Shown one piece after another: positions 1 to 6,977 of a DNA stretch of 12,830 nt. The stretch spans positions 1 to 12,830 of the forward strand of contig JBGASH010000083.1 of assembly GCA_044229775.1 (NCBI GenBank), given 5' to 3'. The notes under the pieces are model-generated. The model did not search any database and was not told the origin of the DNA. It was given only the letters and a program-made list of their open reading frames with translations. Positions within the stretch are counted from its first letter, which is position 1. Every line of letters starts with the position of its first letter. Made by a program: the position numbers and the translations under genes. This DNA comes from JAHEYG01 sp044229775 (lineage in GTDB: Bacteria; Bacteroidota; Bacteroidia; B-17B0; Aurantibacillaceae).

Positions 1-453
1 GTGATACAATTCCGACCGGGTACAAAGATCTTAGATGTTGGTACAGGTGGTGGTTTCCCGGGAATTCCGTTGGCCATAATGTTTCCCGATAGTCATTTTC
101 ATCTGGTAGATTCGGTTGGGAAGAAAATAAAAGTAGTGGAGGAGGTTGTAAAGGCCCTAGCGCTAAAAAATGTCACCACCCAAAACGAACGCGCAGAAAA
201 AATAGACCAAAAATTTGATTTTGTAGTGAGTAGGGCAGTGACCGAATTTCCGGTTTTTTATGGCTGGGTAAGAAATAAGTTCATAAAGAAGAACAGCAAT
301 AAACTCCTTAACGGGATTTTATATTTAAAAGGCGGCGATCTCAAAGAAGAATTTGGACCGTTTTATAAAAAATGTAAGTTTTTTGATCTGAAAGATTATT
401 TTTCGGAAGAATTTTTTGCCACCAAGAAAGTGGTTTATTTTAAGGCAAATTAA
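1..453 (+). CDS. rsmG: 16S rRNA (guanine527-N7)-methyltransferase RsmG, 5'-truncated by window edge
   Basis: This enzyme uses S-adenosylmethionine to methylate N7 of G527 in 16S rRNA in the small ribosomal subunit. The visible 150 residues begin just before the SAM-binding glycine loop, ILDVGTGGGFPGIPLA at about residues 10-25, which is the RsmG/GidB signature. An acidic strand end (HLVDS) and the FVVSRAVTEF segment follow, also typical of the family. Family members are about 200-215 residues long, so roughly 55-60 N-terminal residues lie left of the window. The GTG at position 1 is therefore read as an internal valine codon and not as a start. The C-terminus ending in VVYFKAN looks complete. 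The gene converges on the next one, and the two stop codons share the palindrome TTAA at 450-453. It is a housekeeping gene and is probably not functionally tied to the polysaccharide genes. Confidence 0.95.
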   Translation: MIQFRPGTKILDVGTGGGFPGIPLAIMFPDSHFHLVDSVGKKIKVVEEVVKALALKNVTTQNERAEKIDQKFDFVVSRAVTEFPVFYGWVRNKFIKKNSNKLLNGILYLKGGDLKEEFGPFYKKCKFFDLKDYFSEEFFATKKVVYFKAN

Positions 454-845
454 AGAAAGGTCTTAAGCCAAGCTTCCGCTTCAGGTATGGCATTAAAAAA
501 CTTCGTGGGTACAACGGGTTTATCGAATTTCAAATAAAAATTAGCTATTAATCGTTGGGGCAAACTCGTCAGAACATAAGCTTCGGCAAGTGAGTGTTTG
601 GTGGCTTCTTCAGAGGCTCCCCACGATCGTGCTTCAGAGGAAATAGAGGTGTATTGACCAACAATATGCAATATAGGTCGCCTTTTCCCTCCAAAAAGTT
701 TATTATATAATTCGTTAAGCTCTTTTAATTGTTCAATTTCATAATAGGTATCCTTCCCGCATTTAAGTATGACAATACCGTCCTCACGCAGAGTAACTGT
801 AGAATGACTAAGTTTATGTTCTGTATTATCCAATGACCTTTTCAA
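450..845 (-). CDS. small STAS/SpoIIAA-like protein of Bacteroidota (DUF7793-like)
   Basis: A 131-residue soluble protein with no signal peptide or membrane segment. It resembles small Bacteroidota proteins described as STAS/SEC14- or SpoIIAA-like. It has an N-terminal beta strand pair (TVTLREDGIVILKCG, residues 16-30), then a helix (YEIEQLKELNELYNKL), a strand (RPILHIVG), a conserved helix with EARSWGASEEATKHSLAEAY (residues 71-90), and a C-terminal segment, PTKFFNAIPEAEAWLKTF, that matches the usual end of such domains. The family assignment is from memory of sequence pattern and the function is unknown. The best start is TTG at 845-843: no ATG lies in frame upstream before a stop at about 867-869, and the first conserved strand begins only 15 residues in. 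TTG at 833 is an alternative. It is transcribed away from wecE and overlaps rsmG by 4 bases tail to tail. Confidence 0.75.
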   Translation of the reverse strand: MKRSLDNTEHKLSHSTVTLREDGIVILKCGKDTYYEIEQLKELNELYNKLFGGKRRPILHIVGQYTSISSEARSWGASEEATKHSLAEAYVLTSLPQRLIANFYLKFDKPVVPTKFFNAIPEAEAWLKTFL

Positions 846-854
846 ATAATAAAC

Positions 855-885
855 TAAAGATAGAAGTTATTCTCAAAAAATTAAA
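855..885 (-). promoter_or_regulatory. candidate Bacteroidota promoter for the STAS-like gene
   Basis: Read on the minus strand, 862-855 is TATCTTTA, seven of eight matches to the Bacteroidota -7 box TAnnTTTG. A TTTA at 885-882 lies 19 bases upstream as a weak -33 box. The distance to the TTG start at 845 would leave a very short leader. Assigned by pattern only. Confidence 0.35.
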
Positions 886-924
886 AATCTTTAACAAATA
901 GCTCAATTTAGGGCATTTTAATAA

Positions 925-955
925 TTTGTAATTACTGAGGGTTTTGTTAATTTTA
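925..955 (+). promoter_or_regulatory. candidate Bacteroidota promoter for the wecE operon
   Basis: TTTG at 925-928 is followed after exactly 19 bases by TAATTTTA at 948-955, which matches TAnnTTTG in seven of eight positions. Spacing and sequence fit the -33/-7 promoter recognised by the Bacteroidota primary sigma factor. The start codon at 969 or 975 would lie roughly 10-15 bases after the predicted transcription start. The gap 846-968 thus holds divergent candidate promoters and nothing else that I can recognise. Confidence 0.6.
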
Positions 956-968
956 CAAGGATAGATAT

Positions 969-2138
969 ATGACCATGATCCCCTTTAATAAACCTTATAT
1001 TTCGGGCAATGAACTCGAATACATAAAACAGGCCGTGGAAAGCCAGAAAATATCGGGCGATGGCATGTTCACCAAAAAATGCCATCAGTTCTTCGAGAAA
1101 AAATACGGATTCAAAAAAGCCTTGCTCACCACTTCTTGCACCGATGCCCTTGAAATGGCAGCTATTTTATGCGATATACAGCAGGGCGACGAAGTGATCA
1201 TTCCGTCATACACTTTTGTTTCTACGGTTAACGCCTTTATTTTAAGAGGCGCGATTATAAAATTTGTTGATAGTGAGAAGGAACATCCTAATATGGATAT
1301 GAATTTGGTAGAGCCACTAATAAATCCAAAAACAAAAGCCATCGTTTGTGTTCATTACGCGGGTATGGCCTGCGATATGGATAAGCTCACCGCCATTTGC
1401 AAAAAGCACAATTTGTATTTAATAGAAGATGCGGCGCAAGCCATCGATAGTTTTTATAAAGGAAAACCTTTGGGAACTTTTGGTGATCTGGCAGCCTTTT
1501 CGTTTCACGAAACAAAAAATATAATTAGTGGTGAGGGTGGTTTGTTGGTGGTGACCAACGAAAAATTTGCCAAACGTGCCGAGATCATCCGTGAAAAGGG
1601 AACTAACCGTTCGGCTTTTTTTAGAGGAGAAGTAGATAAATACGGTTGGGTTGATATGGGATCTTCTTTTTTGCCATCAGATATTATCGCGGCGTACTTA
1701 TACGCGCAGCTTGAAAATTTGGAAGATATTCAAAAAAAGCGTCAGCAAATTTGGGATACCTATTTTGCACTCTTAAAGCCTTTAGCCGACAAAGGACTTT
1801 TTCATCTCCCAAAAATACCGGTTAACGCTACCAATAATTCGCACATGTTTTATTTGGTGTGTAAAGATATTGATCAGCGGTCGGAACTTATTGTGGCTTT
1901 AAAAGAAAAAAACATTAACGCGGTGTTTCATTACCTCTCGCTTCATAAAAGTCCTTTTTATCACAATAAGCACGATGGCCGCGCACTACCAATGTCTGAT
2001 TTTTACACCGATTGTCTTGTACGGTTACCGTTGTATTATCAATTAAGCATTTCTGAAGTAAAAGAAATTTGCGAGGCTATCATTTCCTTTTTTGAAAAAC
2101 AACCGGCATTAAAAAATTCATCTGCACAAAAATCTTAG
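969..2138 (+). CDS. wecE: dTDP-4-amino-4,6-dideoxygalactose transaminase (WecE/RffA)
   Basis: A PLP-dependent sugar aminotransferase of the DegT/DnrJ/EryC1 class. By family it converts dTDP-4-keto-6-deoxy-D-glucose plus glutamate to dTDP-4-amino-4,6-dideoxy-D-galactose (dTDP-Fuc4N) in the cytoplasm. Similarity to E. coli WecE runs along nearly the whole length: the start MIPFNKPYISGNELEYIKQA, GDEVIIPSYTFVSTVNAF (73-90), VCVHYAGMACDMD, LIEDAAQ (151-157, with the PLP-contacting Asp154), and FSFHETKN (178-184) with the Schiff-base lysine Lys183. REKGTNRSAFFRGEVDKY, DMGSSFLPSD and NAVFHYLSLHKSP follow. At 389 residues it is slightly longer than the 376 of E. coli, by a short polar tail. The ATG at 975 (MIPFN) matches the E. 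coli start better than 969, so either is possible. It is the first gene of a probable operon. Its TAG stop is in the same frame as, and only 3 bases before, the next gene. The dTDP-glucose supply genes are not in the window. Confidence 0.93.
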   Translation: MTMIPFNKPYISGNELEYIKQAVESQKISGDGMFTKKCHQFFEKKYGFKKALLTTSCTDALEMAAILCDIQQGDEVIIPSYTFVSTVNAFILRGAIIKFVDSEKEHPNMDMNLVEPLINPKTKAIVCVHYAGMACDMDKLTAICKKHNLYLIEDAAQAIDSFYKGKPLGTFGDLAAFSFHETKNIISGEGGLLVVTNEKFAKRAEIIREKGTNRSAFFRGEVDKYGWVDMGSSFLPSDIIAAYLYAQLENLEDIQKKRQQIWDTYFALLKPLADKGLFHLPKIPVNATNNSHMFYLVCKDIDQRSELIVALKEKNINAVFHYLSLHKSPFYHNKHDGRALPMSDFYTDCLVRLPLYYQLSISEVKEICEAIISFFEKQPALKNSSAQKS

Positions 2139-2141
2139 GTC

Positions 2142-3101
2142 TTGCCCGAAAACAATGTAAAATATTCTCTTGTTGTTCCCATTTACAAAGATTCGGACCT
2201 GGCGGATGATTTTTGTTCGGAATTTGAACGCGTGTTCAAAGAATTTTTGAAAGTCGATAAAATTGAATCGAAGGTCGAATTGATTTATGTGCTGGATGGT
2301 GGCGAGAAGAACGATGAAGTGGTTTTAAAAGACATTTGCAAAAAATATCCCTTTACAAAGTCCATTATTTTTAGCCGCAATTTCGGACAACATATTGCGC
2401 TTACCGCTGGTTATAAGCATGCTACCGGACAGTTTGTAGGCATGTTGAATGTTGATCAGCAAGATCCTATTTCGGAATTACCGAAATTCTTAGATTACAT
2501 CGAAAAAAATAATTTTGATATTGTTTATGGTTTGCGTGATGAACGTAAAAGTTCTTTTACCGACGAATTCACTTCAAAAGTATTTCACATTATCTTAAAT
2601 AAACTAACGGGTAGTACGGCACCTTTAAATGTTTCAACCATGCGTATCATGAGTCGCCGTTTTACAAATGCCTATAACGAGTTAAAGGAAAGTGAGCGGT
2701 ATTTGCCAGGACTCGAAAACTGGTTGGGTTTTGATGTGGGATATGTGCCTACCATTCATGTGGAAAGAAAAAAAGGAAAATCGAGTTATACCTTTAGGAA
2801 ACGTTTAAAAATGGCCATGAATTCGATCCTTTCGTTTTCTGATTATCCGCTTAAATTAATGGCCACTTTTGGATTTATACTGGCTATTTTGGGTGTGATA
2901 GGGGTAATAGCAATAACAGTATTAAAATTATTCTTTATTGAGTTTCAGGCGGGTTACTCATCACTGATATCCGTCATAGTTCTATCCTCAGGCATGATTA
3001 TCTTTGTGATAGGTTTTAGTTCACTTTATATAGGGAAGATCCTGAAAGAAGTGCAACAACGACCAACTTATATCATAAAAGATAAAATCAATTTGCCATG
3101 A
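2142..3101 (+). CDS. membrane-anchored family 2 glycosyltransferase (DPM1/GtrB-like, polyprenyl-phosphate type)
   Basis: A GT-A fold family 2 glycosyltransferase with a cytosolic catalytic domain and two C-terminal membrane spans. It resembles enzymes that transfer a sugar to undecaprenyl phosphate (GtrB, ArnC, DPM1). Visible features are the first strand YSLVVPIYKDSD (residues 8-19), ELIYVLDGGEKND (46-58), FSRNFGQHIALTAGYKHATG (77-96), the metal-site region LNVDQQDP (102-109), and LPGLENWLGF followed by a basic stretch ending in KSSYTFRKRL (213-222). The hydrophobic spans are about 237-263 and 274-298. The usual VDDGS motif is replaced by VLDGGE, so the donor may be atypical. The start is TTG at 2142: the preceding in-frame codons are GTC and the wecE stop TAG, the catalytic fold begins seven residues in, and no ATG fits. 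It overlaps the next gene by ATGA (3098-3101). The exact donor is unknown; a dTDP-linked amino sugar is a guess from context. Confidence 0.88.
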   Translation: MPENNVKYSLVVPIYKDSDLADDFCSEFERVFKEFLKVDKIESKVELIYVLDGGEKNDEVVLKDICKKYPFTKSIIFSRNFGQHIALTAGYKHATGQFVGMLNVDQQDPISELPKFLDYIEKNNFDIVYGLRDERKSSFTDEFTSKVFHIILNKLTGSTAPLNVSTMRIMSRRFTNAYNELKESERYLPGLENWLGFDVGYVPTIHVERKKGKSSYTFRKRLKMAMNSILSFSDYPLKLMATFGFILAILGVIGVIAITVLKLFFIEFQAGYSSLISVIVLSSGMIIFVIGFSSLYIGKILKEVQQRPTYIIKDKINLP

Positions 3102-3925
3102 TAGAAATGAAAGATCAAGTCATCAGTTTTAAGGATCAAAAACCTTACAGCAAACAAATCATCGAAGAGCACAAGTATCTTATAGATACTGTAGGGTATA
3201 ATGCCTTTCCTGATTTTTTTTCGCCCGAAACCTGCGAATACTTAAAAGAAAGATTGTTTAAAGCGGTTAATGAGTACAAACCATTGGGTAGCGACCGCAG
3301 CATAAAAGATCAGTTTCATTTGCACGATCTTATGTGTCGTGACGTGGTGTTTCTACAAATTTTAGAGGACCCGCGTCTCCAACAAATTGCCGCCGCTATA
3401 TTGGACGATTTTTGGATCATGTATGCATTCACATCTTCATCTTTACCGCCTCATGGCAAAAATTATGGTAGTCGCTTGCATGTGGATAGTCCCAGATTAA
3501 TACCGGGATACCATAGCAACTTTGGGTTTTTATGGGCATTAGATGATTTTACCTTAGAAAATGGCGCTACAAAATTATTACCCGGTTCACACCATTCGGC
3601 TGTTGCCCCCAGTGAAGAATTTTTTGAGAAGCACTGCATAAGAACCGTGGTTAAAAAAGGAACCCTATTGGCCTTTAGTCCCCGTTTATGGCATCGCGCC
3701 GGCGAAAATAACTCAGACAACTGGCGTCATTCGTTAACCATGAATTTGTGCCGCCCCTATATGAAACAGCGCATGGATTGGGTACGATTTATACCTAAAG
3801 AGTTGGCCAATAAGGTAAATGCTCAGGCCCGCCGTATCATTGGTTACGATACACGTTTACCATCCAATTTAGAGGAGTTTTTTGTTCCTGAGGATCAGCG
3901 TTTATATAAGGGAAATCAAGAGTAA
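3098..3925 (+). CDS. phytanoyl-CoA dioxygenase (PhyH) family Fe(II)/2-oxoglutarate oxygenase, copy 1
   Basis: A 275-residue cupin-fold hydroxylase of the PhyH family, which uses Fe(II), 2-oxoglutarate and O2 to hydroxylate small molecules or acyl chains. The iron ligands are visible: His128 and Asp130 in SRLHVDSPR, and His199 in PRLWHRAG. The 2-oxoglutarate-binding arginine is probably Arg210 in NWRHSLTMN. LPGSHHSAV (161-169) is the usual family loop after the first strand pair, and the length is normal. There is no signal peptide, so it acts in the cytosol. The gene starts inside the end of the glycosyltransferase gene (ATGA overlap), so the two are translationally coupled. It is clearly paralogous to the minus-strand gene at 7808-8587: both share TSSS(L/M)PPH, the HxD region and a nearly identical CRPYMKQR(M/L)D segment. 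The substrate is unknown; a sugar N-acyl group or a lipid is plausible from context. Confidence 0.9.
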   Translation: MIEMKDQVISFKDQKPYSKQIIEEHKYLIDTVGYNAFPDFFSPETCEYLKERLFKAVNEYKPLGSDRSIKDQFHLHDLMCRDVVFLQILEDPRLQQIAAAILDDFWIMYAFTSSSLPPHGKNYGSRLHVDSPRLIPGYHSNFGFLWALDDFTLENGATKLLPGSHHSAVAPSEEFFEKHCIRTVVKKGTLLAFSPRLWHRAGENNSDNWRHSLTMNLCRPYMKQRMDWVRFIPKELANKVNAQARRIIGYDTRLPSNLEEFFVPEDQRLYKGNQE

Positions 3926-3942
3926 TTTTCCCCAAAAAAGTT

Positions 3943-3950
3943 TATCTTTG
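3943..3950 (+). promoter_or_regulatory. candidate -7 box of an internal promoter before the methyltransferase
   Basis: TATCTTTG is a perfect match to the Bacteroidota -7 consensus TAnnTTTG and lies 16 bases before the ATG at 3967, in the only gap (41 bases) inside the plus-strand set. No good TTTG -33 box is present at the expected spacing, so strength is uncertain. If real, the methyltransferase and wbqC can be transcribed apart from wecE. Confidence 0.5.
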
Positions 3951-3966
3951 TTAAAAAATAACGAAG

Positions 3967-4824
3967 ATGTCAGCTTTAGACCAAAAGTATCAGGACGCCA
4001 TTAAGGCAAATATTGAAGTTCACTCGAAACTTGCAGGCGAATACAATACCAATGAACCACATTTCAGACCCGAAAGTATTGCACGGGTAAGAAACATCGT
4101 TGAAGGGATTGTAAACGAAATAAAACCTAAAAATGTGCTAGACCTTGGTTGTGGAACAGGGTTTATGATCAATATTTTAAAAAATTACGTTCCAAATATT
4201 ACCGGAGTGGATGTAACACAGGCCATGATGGATAAAGTGGACAAAAGCGGAAATGCCAAGATCGAATTGATCAATAGCGATACTGGAACCGTTAAGCTTA
4301 ATGCGGGTACTTACGACATGGCAACTGCCTATACTTTTCTGGATCACTTATATGATATGAATCCCACTTTTATTAACACCTTTAATGCGTTGAGAAAAGG
4401 CGGAAAGTTTTATGCTGATCTAAGTCCCAATCATTTTTTCTGGAAAGCTTTCCAGGGATTGAATATCAAAGGAACCTATACACCCGAAGTAACCCGCGAA
4501 TTGCATGCCGTAGTTTTGAAAGACGAAGAATTAGAAAAGGAATTCGGTATTAAAAAAGAAACCTTTCAAATTTCGGAATTTCAAAAACACGTTAAAGGCG
4601 GATTAAATGAAGATGAAGTTACGGCACAACTAAAACAAGCCGGTTTCTCTAAAGTGGAATTTATTTACCATTGGTTTGTAGGGCAAGCCGCTATGGTAAA
4701 CAGCAAAGAGAGTACCCGCGAAGAGAACGTAAAAAAATCGTTACTCGTACATGATGCCTTAATTAAAATGCTTCCTTTAAGCAGGCATTTATTCAAATAC
4801 GTTGGTTTTATAGCAACAAAGTAA
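3967..4824 (+). CDS. class I SAM-dependent methyltransferase
   Basis: A 285-residue methyltransferase with a Rossmann-like SAM domain in its first half. Motif I is VLDLGCGTGF (residues 57-66). The acidic residue that would hold the SAM ribose is Asp82 in GVDVTQAMMDKV. A motif II-like TYDMATAYTFLDHL (115-128) and a post-core ALRKGGKFYADLSP (141-154) follow. The C-terminal part (about 165-285) carries a long insertion and a final QAGFSKVEFIYHWF segment of the usual last strands. There is no membrane span or signal peptide. The acceptor cannot be read from the sequence. Methylation of a sugar or of its acyl substituent is the natural guess beside wecE, PhyH and wbqC. It probably has its own promoter and is followed after 4 bases by wbqC, so these two form a unit. 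Confidence 0.85.
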   Translation: MSALDQKYQDAIKANIEVHSKLAGEYNTNEPHFRPESIARVRNIVEGIVNEIKPKNVLDLGCGTGFMINILKNYVPNITGVDVTQAMMDKVDKSGNAKIELINSDTGTVKLNAGTYDMATAYTFLDHLYDMNPTFINTFNALRKGGKFYADLSPNHFFWKAFQGLNIKGTYTPEVTRELHAVVLKDEELEKEFGIKKETFQISEFQKHVKGGLNEDEVTAQLKQAGFSKVEFIYHWFVGQAAMVNSKESTREENVKKSLLVHDALIKMLPLSRHLFKYVGFIATK

Positions 4825-4828
4825 AGGT

Positions 4829-5521
4829 ATGCGTGTAGTTGTACTGCAATCCAATTACATTCCCTGGAAGGGTTATTTTGATCTTATACACGACGCCGAC
4901 GTGTTTTGCTTTTACGACGAGGTGCAATACACGAAGAACGATTGGCGAAACCGCAATAAAATTTATTCCAAGAATGGTTTGCAGTGGTTAACCATTCCTA
5001 TTCACAAAGACGCCGTTAAACAAAAAATAAGTGAAGTGCTTTTACCGGATAATTGGCAAAAAGATCATTATAAGACCTTACAATTGTCCTACAGCCGTGC
5101 GCCTTTTTTTGGTCAATTAAAGGAATTGATGGATGATCTATACGTAAATTCTTCCTTTAAAACACTATCCGAGTTCAATCATTATAGTACCAAAAAGATC
5201 GCCGAATATTTGGGTATTACCACCCGTTTCGATAATTCGGCCAATTATAAATTAAAAGACGATAAATTAGAGCGGTTAATCTCGTTACTGTGCGATCTTA
5301 AAGCTACCGAATACATTAGCGGTCCGGCTGCAAAAGATTATTTAACCGGGCATGAAGATCTATTTACCGAAAAAGGAATAAAACTTTCTTATAAAAGTTA
5401 TTCGGGCTATAAGCCGTATAAGCAATTAATAGAACCTTTTGAGCACGGCGTTTCTATACTCGATCTCATTGCTAATGTAGAGCGTTCGCAAATAAAATAC
5501 CACATTTGGGAAAAAGGTTAG
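4829..5521 (+). CDS. wbqC: WbqC-like family protein
   Basis: A member of the WbqC-like family (PF08889), found in O-antigen and other polysaccharide gene clusters; its biochemical role is not settled to my knowledge. Family marks are the N-terminal VVVLQSNYIPWKGYFDLI (residues 3-20), the YDEVQYTKNDWRNRNKI block (29-45), LTIPI (54-58), and YISGPAAKDYL in the C-terminal third. Length, 230 residues, is normal for the family. It is cytosolic, with no signal peptide. It lies 4 bases after the methyltransferase stop, so the two are almost surely cotranscribed. Its TAG stop overlaps the stop of the broken phosphoesterase on the opposite strand by 4 bases (5518-5521), leaving no room for a terminator. 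Function here is inferred only from context: a step in building or modifying the amino-sugar-containing glycan. Confidence 0.9.
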   Translation: MRVVVLQSNYIPWKGYFDLIHDADVFCFYDEVQYTKNDWRNRNKIYSKNGLQWLTIPIHKDAVKQKISEVLLPDNWQKDHYKTLQLSYSRAPFFGQLKELMDDLYVNSSFKTLSEFNHYSTKKIAEYLGITTRFDNSANYKLKDDKLERLISLLCDLKATEYISGPAAKDYLTGHEDLFTEKGIKLSYKSYSGYKPYKQLIEPFEHGVSILDLIANVERSQIKYHIWEKG

Positions 5522-6031
5522 GTGATCTTTTGGCCTGTGAAAAGTCCCTTGTAAATGTACTCGTCAAAATTCAATCGTTTCATATCGGCGGCAATTCGCT
5601 CCACATCGTATTCAACGCGTATTTGAGAAATTTCCAGATCATCAACCAACATATAAGAAGCACGTTTATCATTATCGCGCGGTTGTCCAACGCTACTGGG
5701 ATTTAAATGACAAAAGGCTCCGGCTTTTTTATTAATGAAGCGATGGGTGTGGCCAGTTACCAAATAATCGTATTTAAAAAATGTTGGTACAGGTTTTGCT
5801 ACGTTCAATAACTCCATGGGTATTTACCATAGCGAAATCGTGGTTACCCATTATAGTTGGAATCTTTCTTTTGTGAAGGGTTTCTATCACTTCGTTGATC
5901 ATGGAGTAATAGCCAACTACGTCGCCCAAACAAATAATGTTCTTTATCCCTTTCGCGTCAATGTCTTTTAACACGGCTTCCAGAGCCGGATAATTGCCAT
6001 GTAGGTCGGATATGAAAGCGGTTTTACTCAT
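5518..6031 (-). pseudogene. calcineurin-like metallophosphoesterase, frameshifted and internally deleted
   Basis: Two fragments in different frames together form most of a YfcE-type metallophosphoesterase. The first (6031-5774) starts at ATG 6031, overlapping the ATP-grasp stop by 8 bases, and has metal-site motifs FISDLHGN (Asp9, His11), CLGDVVGY (Asp37) and GNHD (Asn63, His64). It stops at TAA 5776-5774, 21 residues after that motif. The second fragment (down to 5518) carries YDYLVTGHTHR and LNPSSVGQPRDNDKRASY, the usual C-terminal half. Reading across a run of six T (minus strand, 5781-5776) with one base skipped joins them in frame. Even so, only about 27 residues separate GNHD and GHTH, where full-length relatives of about 240 residues have roughly 80-90, including a metal-binding His-Gly. 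So a piece of some 60 residues is missing as well as the frame. The product is probably inactive; an assembly error could explain the frameshift but hardly the gap. Confidence 0.75.
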
Positions 6032-6977
6032 AGCTGATCTGATCACTTATAAATCTTATAGCTTTACCTTTCTTTTTGGTTGCAGGGGCAATGGTTTCGT
6101 TAAGCAGATAGTGTTTAACGCACATAGCAGGATCGTTATAACCAAAAGCGCTTCTGATAGAACAGGCACTTGAGATGCGCGGATTTATTTCCAATAAATA
6201 CACTTTTCCGTTTTCAATCCGCACCTGAATATTTGTTGGTCCAACCGGTTTTAAGATGCCTGCCAGTTTTTTTACATAATCCGATATTCCAGCATGTTCA
6301 ACCACTTCGGCATTACTGGTAGCGCCTTCCTGAGATAGATAACGTTTAAGGATGATGTTGTCAAAAAAACCACCTTTAGCATCACCAAAAATAGCAATGG
6401 TGTATTCTTCATCCTTAGAACTTATTATCTTTTGAAAAACACAATGGTTATTTGTTTTTTTAACGTAAAAATCAAAATCCTCTCTCGATTTGATGATCTC
6501 AATTCCCTTAGAAGCATAGGAGCTTATGGGTTTCAATAAAAAAGGAACACCCAGTTTCTTTACACAGTCTTCGTAAGAGGCTTTGTGAAGGGTAGGAATG
6601 AGGTTAATGTCGCTGTGTTCTTTAAGGTATTCAAAGGTCGCCAGTTTGCTTTTAGATATTTCAATGCAGAGGTCATTATTCATAACCACCTGGCATTTTA
6701 CTTTATCTTTATTTTTATGTAAGGCGTAAAGGTCTTGTTCAATTCCGGGAATAATAAGATCGATCTTTTCTTTGTCTACTATCGAATTAATAAAATCAAT
6801 GAACCCATCACTACTGGCAAGTACACCCTGATAAAATTTATCGGCAATAAATTGACCGTAAGCAGTACTGTATATGTCAATAGCAACAACGCGTACAGGT
6901 AATCCCGATCGTTTTAAGGAATTAATAATACCGTATCCAATAATGGCACCTGTGCCTGTAACCAGAATGTTCTTCAT
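6024..6977 (-). CDS. ATP-grasp ligase, carbamoyl-phosphate-synthase-like/PylC-like
   Basis: A 317-residue ATP-grasp enzyme. This class joins a carboxylate to an amine or other nucleophile through an acyl-phosphate, using ATP and Mg2+. An N-terminal preATP-grasp Rossmann-like domain begins MKNILVTGTGAIIGYGI (residues 1-17), with a DLIIPGIEQDLYAL segment (73-86). The ATP-binding lysine is probably Lys149 in FLLKPISSYASKGI, and the glycine-rich loop follows. The metal and catalytic residues are in VYLLEINPRISSA (259-271: Glu263, Asn265, Arg267). It overlaps the SDR gene upstream by ATGA (6974-6977) and the broken phosphoesterase downstream by 8 bases, so it sits mid-operon. ATP-grasp genes of this type occur in polysaccharide clusters. 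Amide-linking an amino acid or hydroxy acid to a 4-amino sugar is a plausible role here, but the substrate cannot be read from sequence. Confidence 0.87.
   Translation of the reverse strand: MKNILVTGTGAIIGYGIINSLKRSGLPVRVVAIDIYSTAYGQFIADKFYQGVLASSDGFIDFINSIVDKEKIDLIIPGIEQDLYALHKNKDKVKCQVVMNNDLCIEISKSKLATFEYLKEHSDINLIPTLHKASYEDCVKKLGVPFLLKPISSYASKGIEIIKSREDFDFYVKKTNNHCVFQKIISSKDEEYTIAIFGDAKGGFFDNIILKRYLSQEGATSNAEVVEHAGISDYVKKLAGILKPVGPTNIQVRIENGKVYLLEINPRISSACSIRSAFGYNDPAMCVKHYLLNETIAPATKKKGKAIRFISDQISYE

Noticed and set aside
1..453. GTG at position 1 as the start of rsmG.
   Set aside because: The family needs about 55-60 more residues upstream of the SAM loop, so the gene is cut by the window edge.
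5506..5706. A 66-codon open frame on the plus strand just after wbqC.
   Set aside because: It lies antisense to the conserved C-terminal half of the phosphoesterase (GHTH, SVGQPRD motifs) and has no recognisable domain; it is a shadow frame.
5776..5781. Programmed ribosomal frameshifting at the run of six T in the phosphoesterase.
   Set aside because: A +1 shift would join the frames, but no classical heptamer in the right phase or stimulatory structure is evident, and the joined protein would still lack about 60 core residues. Gene decay is simpler.
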